DNA of 64,000 bases from Sipunculus nudus (Eukaryota; Annelida; Sipuncula; Golfingiida; Sipunculidae), in NCBI GenBank assembly GCA_026874595.1, contig CM049309.1:43847079-43911078 (forward strand). Direction: 5' to 3'. The notes below the pieces were generated by a model. That model had not been told where the DNA came from, searched no databases, and worked only from the letters and a program-made list of their open reading frames with translations. Position 1 is the first letter of the stretch. Each line of letters begins with the position of its first letter. The position numbers and the translations under genes were made by a program. Positions 51,500 through 61,190 of the stretch are shown in pieces.

Positions 51500-52448
51500 C
51501 TTGTCCCTATCTCGCATAATATCTGCACATGATTGTTCTTTTCATAGGTATGCTGATGACACTGAACTGGCAAAAAGTAGTAAACCAGGTGAGTTCAGCT
51601 ATGTCCAGTTAAGCATACAAGCTTGTATTGAGGATATACTATCATGGATGACCAGCAACAAACTTAAATTGAATACTGACAAGACTGAAATTATGCCTGT
51701 CGGATCTAAACCCCTTCTAAGGAAGACTGACAGTGGGTCTATTAGCATTGGGGGCTGCACTGTTCCTTTTCAAAATTCAGTGAAGTATCTAAGTGTTAAG
51801 ATTGATCGTAATCTTTCAATGCATGATTATATTAGTAGTACATGTCGTGCGGCCTTTCTCAAGCTCCACCGTATAGGTTCAATCCGGCGTTTCCTCTCTA
51901 TTAATGCGTGCTGTCGGCTCATTTGCGCCACAGTAATATCTCGCCTGGATTATTGTAATTCAGTTCTTGCTGTGTTACCTGCAGAGCAAGTCTCGCGGCT
52001 ACAGATGGTCCAGAATAACGCGGCGCGTCTCATTCTCAAGAAGCGTAAGACCGACCATGTCACCCCGCTGCTCAAACAGCTCCATTGGCTTCCCGTCAAG
52101 TACCGTATACAATGCAAAATAGCTGTTTTTGTTTACCGGCGTTTTGATGACTCACTTCCATCATATTTGACTGAAAAAATAATAACCTATCGGCCTTTGC
52201 GTAGGCTGCGTTCGGCTGGCGGAAATCTTCTTAAAGTACTAAAGTGTGATATGAAATTCGGTGAACGTTCCTTCCGTTTCATAGCCCCAAAAGTTTGGAA
52301 TTCACTTCCCATTACACTTAGAAAATCTCCAACTCTTGTATCATTTAAAACTAATTTAAAAACGTATCTCTTTAGGCAAGCTTTTGGTAATTAATATGCA
52401 TTATTTTTTTTCTGGGTCAGGCACAGGGAGTAGATTTCCATGAAATTG

Positions 52449-52493
<45 letters not shown>

Positions 52494-52555
52494 TGCGCTG
52501 TGAGTCCGACCATCGGAGAATTTGGCGCCATATAAATACTATATATTTATTTGTC
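51500..52555 (+). mobile_element. 5'-truncated CR1/L2-like LINE
   Basis: The coding part (51501-52394) is followed by a 3' region with (TG)20 at 52451-52490 and 'aattgcgctgtgagtccgac' and 'ggcgccatataaatac', a tail type known from CR1/L2 LINEs. The element breaks off just before the catalytic motif of reverse transcriptase, as usual for LINE copies truncated at their 5' side. It is inserted opposite to the host gene's direction, within its large intron. Confidence 0.8.
51501..52394 (+). pseudogene. Reverse transcriptase C-terminal fragment of the LINE
   Basis: Open for 297 codons to TAA, with no internal stop. The apparent first codon is TTG and simply marks the truncation. Visible are the palm-domain YADD (residues 17-20), 'NKLKLNTDKTEI', 'SRLDYCNSVL', 'RLQMVQNNAARLIL', 'HWLPVKYRIQCKI' and 'APKVWNSLP', the usual order in CR1/L2-type ORF2 C-termini. 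The endonuclease and the reverse transcriptase fingers are absent, so it cannot act by itself. The undamaged frame suggests a fairly recent insertion. Confidence 0.85.
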
Positions 52556-52639
52556 ATTTTTCGTGAAACTGACAAATAAATCAAGTTAACTTAAAATGAT
52601 TCAATGCATTTTGGCCATAGGTAGTTTTAATGGTTAAAA

Positions 52640-53135
52640 GTCGCTGGAATCGGAATGAGCACATGACAGAATGATAATTAAACAGCAAAGACAAGTGTCT
52701 CCACGTATTGTGACCGGTGGAGCTCCAACAAGCACACGCTTGGAATGTATACCTATAACGCCCACCCTTCAGACTACACCAGACTTTGGGGAATATTGGA
52801 AATTAATATTACCGGGGATATTCGTGTTTACCAAACTGCATCTGGAACTAGAAAAGCATTCGGAGAGCGCCGACCTCCGCCAAGGCAGCTCATTACCCCC
52901 ATAAGACTTTGTCAAAATTGCGGCATTTTTCCTAAAAATATCCTTGATCCAGATGGTGATCCGGATCACCCCCAAAATTAAAATACTTGTTCCTTGTATC
53001 ATTTCTGAGCTATCCTGAAAATTTCTTCAAAATCCGTAGAGTAATGTTGCTAACAGACAAACAAACAGACAAACAAATTGACAAACAAGCAGACAAACAA
53101 ACCAACGCTGGCAAAAACATAACCTCCTTGGCAGA
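52640..53135 (+). repeat. Dispersed repeat with 'cctccttggc' tail
   Basis: 'gatggtgatccggatcaccc', 'aaatttcttcaaaatccgt', 'aatgttgctaacagacaaac' and 'aaaacataacctccttggc' form a tail that I recall from abundant repeats of marine invertebrates. An (ACAAACAGAC)n tract is included. A non-LTR element 3' end (RTE-type) is possible; class not proven. Confidence 0.5.
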
Positions 53136-54137
53136 AGTAACATGAAATCTGCATCCTAAATGATACATGCCTCCGCCATATGGGGGGTCCCTGTTTTGTT
53201 CTTAGTTCTGAGGTGAGTGGTTGCATACATCGGTTAGGAATCATCCCACAATATGGAAGACCCCTAACCTGTGTGTGCAATCACGAAACTCAGAACTGAG
53301 AACACACGTTTCAAAAACGCTCTGCAACTCACTGGACATCGTCATCCTTAGGTGCTGGGCGCTCGACCGTGACCTGAACAGGTGGCTGAAGGCCACACTA
53401 CCCGGCGCATAAGGCTCGACCTTGTCTGCATTCACTTATTTTAGGCCTATATTCCCAGGTTCATTCGTGCATAGGTAACCGTACATTTGTGAATAATCCT
53501 TGATAATGCACCAGAACCATACCCTCATGGCGGAGGCAACAATATATACCGATCGTCACTACGAGGTGTTCGTGTTACTGGGTTGGACTTCAGATCTGGG
53601 TTCAATACATATATAAGCACTATACAACATGTGTTTGGGAAAGGGATGTTTGCCGCTAACGTCAGCCTTATCAAGACTGCTGCCGTCCGGGATATTCTGG
53701 CATGGAAAGGTCACTGATGCTGCAATATTTAACAACATCCACCAGCTTACAGTAATCTAACTTGTCTGTCTATATTTTATTATCCTGTCTTGGTTTTACG
53801 AACAGACAGAAGGACGGAGCGACAAATGTATAGACAGCGCTTGTCTGATTTTTGTATCCCCCCCCCCCCCAAGGATTTGGTTTGTCTTAATAGGTGCATG
53901 TATAATCCCCAAACCGGTGTTCCGGCCCAATTTTCCTTTGAAATTAGTTATTTATTCAAAGATGAATATATATTTCCAACATTATGTCATCTGTTATTGA
54001 CAATATGACAAGATTTGGTGATAAACTCATAATATCCCTACCTGTCCATGACACTGCGATGTTAACACTTTTGTTAATGTTTAAGCATGCAGACCGCGGA
54101 CTTAAAAACCATTTACTGCCATTAACAGATGCTGAAC
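53136..54137. other. Intronic non-coding DNA
   Basis: No exon recognised; C run near 53860. Confidence 0.35.
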
Positions 54138-54291
54138 CAAAAGGGTGATCCGGACGCCTCTTTTTCAGCCGCCGTAAACATTTTGGTTTCAAACCCCCTC
54201 CCTTTTTTCCGGACCTGGGAAATTATTTAGGCTTTGTCATTAGTCTCATGTGCTGGACCCCTCCTTATAAAATATCCTGGATCCGCCCCTG
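54138..54291. mobile_element. hAT-like MITE, family B, copy 4
   Basis: The left end is degenerate ('aaaagggtgatccgg') and the right end sharp ('atcctggatccgcccctg'). Interior 'ggctttgtcattagtctc' and 'tgctggacccctcctt' match the other copies. Confidence 0.6.
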
Positions 54292-55037
54292 AAATAACTA
54301 CTTATGGTGGCTCGCCATTGCTGACCAACCATAGTGCAGTTGTCGGTGAACGCTAACGTTTTCAAAATACTCTGTTAATTATGGAGAACCAGATCATTGA
54401 TGCATGAATTGATTATACTTATTCAAGTGGTACCCGCAGCCTGAAGGTCAGATCTGGTAAGAGATGGTGGCCTTCGGGTGCTCACGAGTTTGATGGCAAT
54501 ATTATTAACAGCACGTGACTTACCCGGAAACGGAGACCAACTTGATCGTGAAAGATCTTCTAGTTTAATTTAGAAGGGGAAATAAGCCAGTAAATGTCAA
54601 CGACCCCAAAACATGGCCCCAAGATATCCTGAAGAACTACTCGCTGCGGTGTGTATAATAGGCTGCTCATACACTAGAACCCGCTATACTAAAGTAACCT
54701 CTAATCTCAGGCGACAATGTAATCCAAGTCCGCTGCTAGTTTGTTACATAATTTAACATAATATATATGTATGTTTGTGTTCAAAAGCTACCTATGAATA
54801 ACTGAGTATATATTTCCACAGATTTCTCACATTTTTATACACATATTTATTTTATAAAACACCTATATTTGAAACGATTTTTTATCCGATATATATATGT
54901 ATATTTATATATTGATATACATGTACCTGAATGTATGTGTGTCAGTTTCATCAACCCGTACAAAATTTGATAGAGAAGATTCAAGGAAGTGATAAATACT
55001 GGTTTCACTACTTTGACATTTGTATCCAGATTTATTG
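54292..55037. other. Intronic non-coding DNA
   Basis: Nothing recognised. Confidence 0.35.
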
Positions 55038-55200
55038 AGAAACACGCTCGCGTTTCTCCGCTGGCGACCCAGTTTCGATTCCCGGCGTGGCTATGAGAGG
55101 GGGTTGTAACGGCCCATCCAACTGTTTACTCCGGGTCCTCCGATTTCCCCAACCCTTGCCGACTACCGAGTGCTTCGTATTAATTATGTATTATAAATAA
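55038..55200 (+). mobile_element. tRNA-derived SINE fragment, family 1
   Basis: 'cagtttcgattcccgg' (B box), 'cgtggctatgagag', 'gggttgtaac' and 'tttactccgggtcctccgat' follow the same order as the minus-strand copy at 6221-6370. It is directly followed by a MITE of family A. Confidence 0.6.
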
Positions 55201-55520
55201 TTCCAAAGAAAAAAAGGTATGGTTCTCAAGCACTTTTTTTCAGAAATCAGTGCAAGCGGCCAATATTTTATTTTTTTTTACCTTTTTTGTATGTTTCGTT
55301 AAAAAAGTCATATGATCAGGGAAAAGCGTGAAAACAACACCATTTTAAGGCTACAAAGGTTAAAGCACTACTAAACAAAGGAAATCTTATCAAAATTGTA
55401 TTATTTTATCTTCTCGAAAGACGAAAATCAAAATAAAAAATGTTTATGCGGGGGGGGGGGGGGGTTAAAATTGACGCGGGCTGTGCCTAAGAACCATACC
55501 TTTTAATTATTTTTTTTTAC
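55201..55520. mobile_element. PIF/Harbinger-like MITE, family A, third copy
   Basis: Left 'aaggtatggttctcaagcac' and right 'gtgcctaagaaccatacctt' mirror each other. The interior shares 'atgtttcgttaaaaaagtca' and 'atcttctcgaaagacgaaaa', plus a G run near 55450. The outer GGCC ends are decayed. Lies about 160 bp from the penultimate exon. Confidence 0.7.
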
Positions 55521-55678
55521 TTAAGTTTATATTTTTAATTAAAGATTCTTTTACAAGTCAGATTGTTGACATTTTTACACGTGCTATGTAGTTATCTGTG
55601 CAACATGGAAAAGTTTTGCAATGTGTCGCGAATATATACAGCTATATGCGTAGTTAATGTGGCTAAAATAACACTCAC

Positions 55679-55778
55679 CGCTCCTCACTGATGTCTGACA
55701 TATCGCCGTAGTCCACGGGCTTCATGCACACTGTACACAGATTGTTGATATCTGTGAAGCAGTCTGTGCAGTAGATGG
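55679..55778 (-). CDS. Penultimate exon of the DC-STAMP-domain-like gene (Cys-rich module, second half)
   Basis: This exon of 100 nt lies between an acceptor (AG at 55780-55779) and a consensus donor (gtgagt at 55678-55673). In the only frame consistent with both neighbours it reads AIYCTDCFTDINNLCTVC and then MKPVDYGDMSDISEER. Four cysteines in two CxxC pairs (YCTDC, LCTVC) complete a zinc-binding module begun in the upstream exon. The segment resembles the RING-like C-terminal region of DCST1/DCST2 family proteins, from memory of that family. Entry is phase 1 (G|CC, Ala) and exit is phase 2 (CG|T, Arg). The next intron downstream is about 21 kb. It is too short for ordinary ORF calling and was found by reading splice sites. 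Confidence 0.82.
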
Positions 55779-55849
55779 CTGTCATGAATTAAAACAATTA
55801 AATTCACCGTGTGTACCACTTGGCAAAAGCCCCTACATGTAAAATCATT

Positions 55850-56400
55850 TCAAAAATTGATTTAAATTGATAATAGACCCCTTAAAGTATAAATCATTTT
55901 AAACCTGGCACAGTATTCCTTCTGGTGGGATACATATTTTTGATCTTTTCATAAATTTTAAAATGATTTTGTAACATTTAAATAAAATTTAAAAAAAAAA
56001 ATTAAAAAGTTACACTTTTTCAATCACCCAGAAACAGTAAGCCTCTTTTAAGTGGACTAATATTAAATTACATGACAATATCTCAAAAGTGTTTTTTTTT
56101 CTCTACTGTGTGTATGTTGAAAAATGAAATTTTTATTTTTTTTAATCAAAATTTAAAATTTCTGTTTAAAGGTAGATAGAAATGATAGAGGAAAACAAAG
56201 AAAAACGCTTTTGAGATATTGTCATCTAGTTTTAAATGAACCCGCTAAAAGGTAGCTTGCTTTTACTGAGTGCTTAACATAGTGTACTGGTAATACAATT
56301 TATATGTTAAAATATTATTTGAAAATGAATGAACACTGTAACAGATTTAAAATAAGGTATACTTTAATGGTCTATAATGGATTTAAAACAGCTTCTGGAT
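55850..56400. repeat. Large imperfect palindrome in the upstream intron
   Basis: The left arm 'aatagaccccttaaagtat' through 'acatgacaatatctcaaaag' is complementary, with gaps, to the right arm 'cttttgagatattgtcatct' through 'atactttaatggtctata'. Arms are about 250 bp, centred near 56130, best conserved at the inner 'tgacaatatctcaaaag'. A foldback element is likely. ATTGATTT at 55856 and 56399 may be an 8-bp target duplication but does not sit exactly at the arm ends. Confidence 0.6.
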
Positions 56401-56927
56401 TGATTTTAGAGTTTTTTTTGCCGATCTGTCACACATGAGGGTCATGACTACATCACCATGGGTGTGAGAACGTCCCTTTCGTATAATCGCTTATTTCATA
56501 ATCATACAAGACATGAGATAATACAGGGCAGGGGGCATTTGCCTCTATTTTTTTTCATGAATTAAAGGTTGCCGATAGTTGTATATAACATATTGGACGT
56601 TTAAGATATTATTAATTTTACATTATGAGATTTTGTTTCCTCGAGAATTTCGTTGAATTTCAGTTTCGTATATTTTTAACATTATCGCAGGCAAACCAAA
56701 CTTTTTTATAAAGGAAAAATATCTATAATTCTCCTGTGATAAATTAAAAAAATACTAATATAATAGCCTGAGATATCATTGTAAACTTATGCAAAATTGC
56801 GGGTTTTAAGTCTGTTTTAATTAATGCTTTTCCATCGTTACATTCGTGGATATTGGTAGCCAATTAAAAATTCACGAAACTGAAAATCCCACGAATAACT
56901 CTGAATATTCACTATGTTAATCATCAC
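56401..56927. other. Intron sequence
   Basis: Nothing recognised between the palindrome and the exon at 56928. Confidence 0.35.
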
Positions 56928-57055
56928 CTTTACAGTCATAATTGTCACAGTGCCGGAAGTTCTCTATGTCTTCCGGTTTACCCGGCTGACCACAGGACAA
57001 GCAGAACTTTCGTTCGTATCCACACATCTTCAGTAAACGAGAGAAAAAAGGAGAA
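56928..57055 (-). CDS. Antepenultimate exon of the DC-STAMP-domain-like gene (Cys-rich module, first half)
   Basis: This exon of 128 nt has an acceptor ending 'ttactttcag' (AG at 57057-57056) and a donor gtgatg starting at 56927. It is entered in phase 2 and left in phase 1. It reads SPFFSRLLKMCGYERKFCLS, then CGQPGKPEDIENFRHCDNYD and CK. Together with the next exon the cysteine pattern is CxxC, then CxxxxC, then CxxC, then CxxC, i.e. eight zinc-ligand-like cysteines. In DCST proteins a module of this kind follows the last transmembrane segment, and the 'FFSRLLKMCGYERK' lead-in fits a juxtamembrane stretch. I found no DC-STAMP transmembrane exon between here and the window end, so the gene is incomplete at its 5' side. 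Confidence is high that this is a real exon and moderate for the family name. Confidence 0.82.
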
Positions 57056-57452
57056 CTGAAAGTAAAATGAAAACAGATTTAAAATGTAATACTTAATTTC
57101 CATGCTCAATTACCATGTCATTTTACAAATTTACCATCAATGCCTCACCCAGCACATTAATCAACATATTTAATAATGAAAAGTTGACCATTATCCTTTA
57201 GGTAATTAAATAGTTTCCGTATAAATGTTTTACTAGAAAAGGTCATAATGATAGAATTTTATTATTTAATTTCTATTTGAATACAATTAACTATTAAGCC
57301 ATGAATACAATAACTTTAATCAATGAAAAATTAGCAATAAAAGTATCTCATGAATGGCACATAATTATAGATATTAACTGACATACAAGTTATAAGTATA
57401 CATTATATGTATATACACATCCGTATATACTTATATACAAGTACATATATAC

Positions 57453-57454
<2 letters not shown>
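57056..57454. other. Intron upstream of the antepenultimate exon
   Basis: AT-rich, no further exon recognised. Confidence 0.35.

Positions 57455-57524
<70 letters not shown>
57455..57524. repeat. (TA)n microsatellite
   Basis: About 70 bp of TA, preceded by interrupted TATA/ACAT runs. Confidence 0.95.
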
Positions 57525-57527
<3 letters not shown>

Positions 57528-58085
57528 TGGCACAGGGAACAGAATAATTCATATTTTTTAAGCTTTAAGTCTGTGCCCAGATGAAAAGCTCTGCATACAG
57601 TAAATTTCAAAACAGAAACCCTAACACAGGCCTCGTCCTATTAACCTGGAAAAAAGAATTTTCTGAGTGGAAACCTTTGATCGCCTGATGAAATTACGAG
57701 CTCCCTGTGGCAACCAAATTCCCATCACTCAGTGCAATAACAACTTAAGGCGTGCTACTCTACGTAGCTTTACATTGATTACACTGAGGCGTGATAATGT
57801 GTCATGCAGTACGATGCAGTTCCAAGGCTGTGCGAGAGCCGAGTCTGAATTCTTTACGACCGCGTACTCTCACTGTTTTACCATGTTAACTATCACGTGT
57901 GCCAAAGATGACACAAAACATTGGTGATATAGGACCATTAGTGTACATTTATCGTTATTAGAGCTGTCAGAGCTCCTATTTTGTATTGGGTGACAATGCT
58001 GAAGTCCGTATGTACTGTCCAAACTCCACGCCTTTTGCTAGAACGTGCTTCATGTGCTGCAATGGGATAATTCGTTGAAGCCACC
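57525..58085. other. Non-coding DNA
   Basis: The 86-residue plus frame at 57667-57927 has no recognisable motif. No DC-STAMP exon seen on the minus strand. Confidence 0.35.
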
Positions 58086-59035
58086 GGCAAAGTGGAGATG
58101 AACGGTAGCTTTGTACATGAATAGCAAGGTGGAGCGGGAAGGTCGCTTTGAACATGACCAGTCAGGTGGAGCGTGACGGTGGCTATGTTCATAACAAGCC
58201 AGATGGAGCGGAACGGTCGCTTTGATAATGAACAGTCAGGTGGAGCGCGAAGGTCGCTTTGATCACGACCAGTCAGGTGGAGCGGGACGGTCGCTTTGAT
58301 CATGACCAGTCAGGTGAAGCGGGGCGGTCGTTTTGATAATGAACAGCCGGGTTGAATGGGACGGTCGCTTTGATCATGACCAGTCAGGTGGAGCGGGACG
58401 GTCGCTTTGATCATGACCAGTTAGGTGGAGCGGGATGGTTGCTTTGATAATGAACAGCCAGGTGGAGCGTGACGGTCGCTTTGATCATGACCAGTCAGGT
58501 TGAGCGGAACGGTCGCTTTGATCATGAACAGTCAGGTGGAGCGGGATGGTTGCTTTGATAATGACTAGTCAGGTGGAGCGGGATGGTTGCTTTGATCATG
58601 ACCAGACAGGTAAAGCGGAACGTTCGCTTTGATCATGACCAGTCAGGTGGAGCGGAACGGTCGCTTTGATCATGAACAATCAGGTGGAGCGGGACAGTTG
58701 CTTTGCTCATGACCAGTCAGGTGGAGCGGAACGGTCGCTATGATCATGAACAGTCAGGTTGAGCGGGACGGTCGCTTTGATCATGAACAGTCAGGTGGAG
58801 CGGGACGGTTGCTTTGATCATGACCAGTCAGGTGGAGCGGAACGGTCGCTTTGATCATGACCAGTCAGGTTGAGTAGGACGGTCGCTTTGATCATGAACA
58901 GTCAGGTGGAGTGGGACGGTCGCTTTGACCATGACAGGCCAGGTGGAGCGGGACGGTCGCTTTGATCATTACCAGTCAGGTGGAGCAGAACGGTCGCTAT
59001 GATCATGAACAGCCAGGTGGAGTAGGAAGGTTTCT
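58086..59035. repeat. 37-bp minisatellite, about 25 units
   Basis: The unit is 'cagtcaggtggagcgggacg', 'gtcgctttgatcatgac'. Main variants are gaacggtcgc, gatggttgc and gataatgaacag. Irregular at both ends. Confidence 0.95.
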
Positions 59036-59907
59036 TGTTCGTCATGATCTACTTCGTGGACAAAGTCGGTCACTTTCATCACAGTTTGTCAATAAAAAGC
59101 GGACGGTTGACCTAATCATGATCATACTGCCGTAGTTCCGTATTTCGGACCGTGATTTTGCAAGAGATAGTTTCGCCTAACGGAACATGATTTATTGAGC
59201 CTTAATCGGTTTCTTCTTAGCGAAAGTGATGGTTTCATCTGGATGCGATTTGAGACTTTGCCCTTTTGTACACATCTTTACCAAGAGTAAACATTGTTTT
59301 TCAATAAACCTGTTGTTATGGTAAACGTCCGTTCATTGTATTTTTATATTGTTAACGAACATTTATTAGCCTTCTTCTGCCTAACATGCAGTTAATTCAT
59401 GGTCAAATTATAAGCCAATTAGCAGAAGATGAATGATGACCCACTAGCAGCGAGACCTTGTCACCACCGATATATATGGCGGTAACGTCAGAATGGTCTC
59501 ATACATAATGTATATACCATGACAACTGCTTTTAAAACCTTATCACTGAATATATAGTACCCTATTTTTTTCTTTGTCTTTTGAACCTGTACTGGAAAAA
59601 CTGAACAAAACAAAACAAGCTACCGATTTTCATAGAGTCTCAATAACAAAGGTTAACCCAGAAGTCGCATTAATAAATAACCTACATAAATCCAAGAAAT
59701 TTGATGCAAATCTTTGTTGACTGGCGGATCTGTTTTAGAGATTTCAAAGTTTAATAAATATTGTGGAGTAATGGAAAAGATACATATATTAGCAGGTTTT
59801 GTCACATAGCGGGCGGGAAGCATTACCAATGACAGTGCGTTAATGCATGGCCCGGTAGATCTAAATAAAAGGTTAATCATTAAAAGGCGGTGAATAATAT
59901 GACGAGC
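59036..59907. other. Non-coding DNA
   Basis: Nothing recognised. Confidence 0.35.
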
Positions 59908-60180
59908 CAGGGGCGTAATTACCGCCCCCCCCCCCCCTCCCCCCCACACACAGAGACACCAAAAGGCCTTTATAACGGGGTATATCCCCCATTACCCCCA
60001 CCCCCCCTGCCTTTCAACAGTAATAATTTTTTTTTGCCCGGGGGGTGGGGGGGGGGGATGGTTCAATTTTTACGGCCTGGACACTCCACCCCCTTCTACG
60101 GACATGAGGACCTCTTTTCAAGGTTTTAAGATTCCTCCTGGGTGGACCCCTCCTTTCCCTTAATCCTTGATCCACATCTG
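59908..60180. mobile_element. hAT-like MITE, family B, copy 5 (diverged)
   Basis: The left end 'ccaggggcg' is followed by long C runs, and the right end 'ttgatccacatctg' is decayed. Interior 'gggtggacccctccttt' and 'ttacggcctgga' link it to the family. Confidence 0.5.
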
Positions 60181-60260
60181 CAATAATGTTGTCCACCGTG
60201 GAACCGGAACTCATTACTGTGGAAGGCAAGTAGTTTCAAGGAAGTACGATGGTCAAAGGC

Positions 60261-61181
60261 GGTGGACGGACGTTTCGGACATGGACGTTCCGGAATAGGA
60301 CATTCCTGGCTAGGACGTTCAGGACTAGGACGTTTCGGACAGGCCTTTTTGCAAGGGAGGACGTATCGAAAATATCAATTTAATAAACCAGAAAATGATC
60401 TTTTGTTATTATAATTTTTAGTGTATCAATGTACCCATGTGTTTAATGATATAATATTCATTTGCCTCCAAAATATGGGGATTCATTGGGGGTTAATTTT
60501 GTTGTATTTGTAAGCAAAGGATACAATATTTTTCCAGGTGGTTTTTGTTAGGAAGCAAACTGTGAAAACAGGATAGAGTGAACCAGTGACAAGAGAACAT
60601 TTAGTTTAATATAACTGTGAAATCAACAAAAAAATAATAACCATGCACTAATATTTATGCCCATTCTATGAAATGAAATATTCTGTGATGTTGTTATTCA
60701 TCGATACTTATTTTAACAATTTCACAAACACAGTATCTATTATACACTTCCTAAAATAATATATATAAATATATAATATATAAGAAAAAAAATAAAATGA
60801 TTCACATCTATTATCCACACCTTAATAATTTCACATAAGCACATTCCAATTGTCAACACCTTAAAACTATATATAAATATAATGTATAAATATGTAATAA
60901 TGTTGCACAAATACTGTATCTTTTTGCTTACAAATACCACAGAAAAAAAGCCATATTAATCCCCATATTTTTGGGGCTTATGAATATTATATCATTAAAC
61001 ATATGGCTACATTGTTACACTAAAAATTATAATAACGAAAGATCATTTTCTTGTAATAATATTGATCTGTCCGAAACGTCCTCCCTTGCAAAAAGGCCTG
61101 TCTGAAACATCCTAGTCCGGAATGTCCTATAGTCCGGAATGTCCCAGTCTGGAACGTCCGTGTCCGAAATGTCCTACAATC
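60261..61181. mobile_element. Mutator-like foldback element (921 bp)
   Basis: Two arms of about 280 bp (60261-60540 and 60900-61181) are inverted copies. The outer 110 bp consist of tandem 'taggacgttccggac'-type words, then 'caggcctttttgcaaggg', then 'gaaaatgatctttngttatt' and 'tttaatgatataatattcat'. GTCAAAGGC stands directly outside both ends (60252-60260 and 61182-61190), a 9-bp target duplication as made by Mutator-like elements (family knowledge). The AT-rich middle has no transposase. Confidence 0.8.
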
Positions 61182-61190
61182 GTCAAAGGC

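Larger units (their letters stand above)
34599..55678 (-). other. 21,080-bp intron of the DC-STAMP-domain-like gene
   Basis: Bounded by donor gtgagt (55678-55673) and acceptor ttgttcacag (to 34599) on the minus strand, joining codon CG|T. It contains TA tracts, at least four TIR elements, the 44-bp minisatellite, a CR1/L2-like LINE fragment, a SINE piece and MITE copies. No alternative exon was recognised inside it, though a small one could be missed. For comparison, the intron just upstream (55779-56927) is 1,149 bp. Confidence 0.75.

Noticed and set aside
55856-56406. ATTGATTT pair as proof of an 8-bp target duplication
   Set aside because: The two copies do not lie exactly at the outer ends of the palindrome arms, so a chance match in AT-rich DNA is likely.
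58086-58303. 121-residue minus frame ending in the 37-bp array
   Set aside because: Mostly minisatellite translation.
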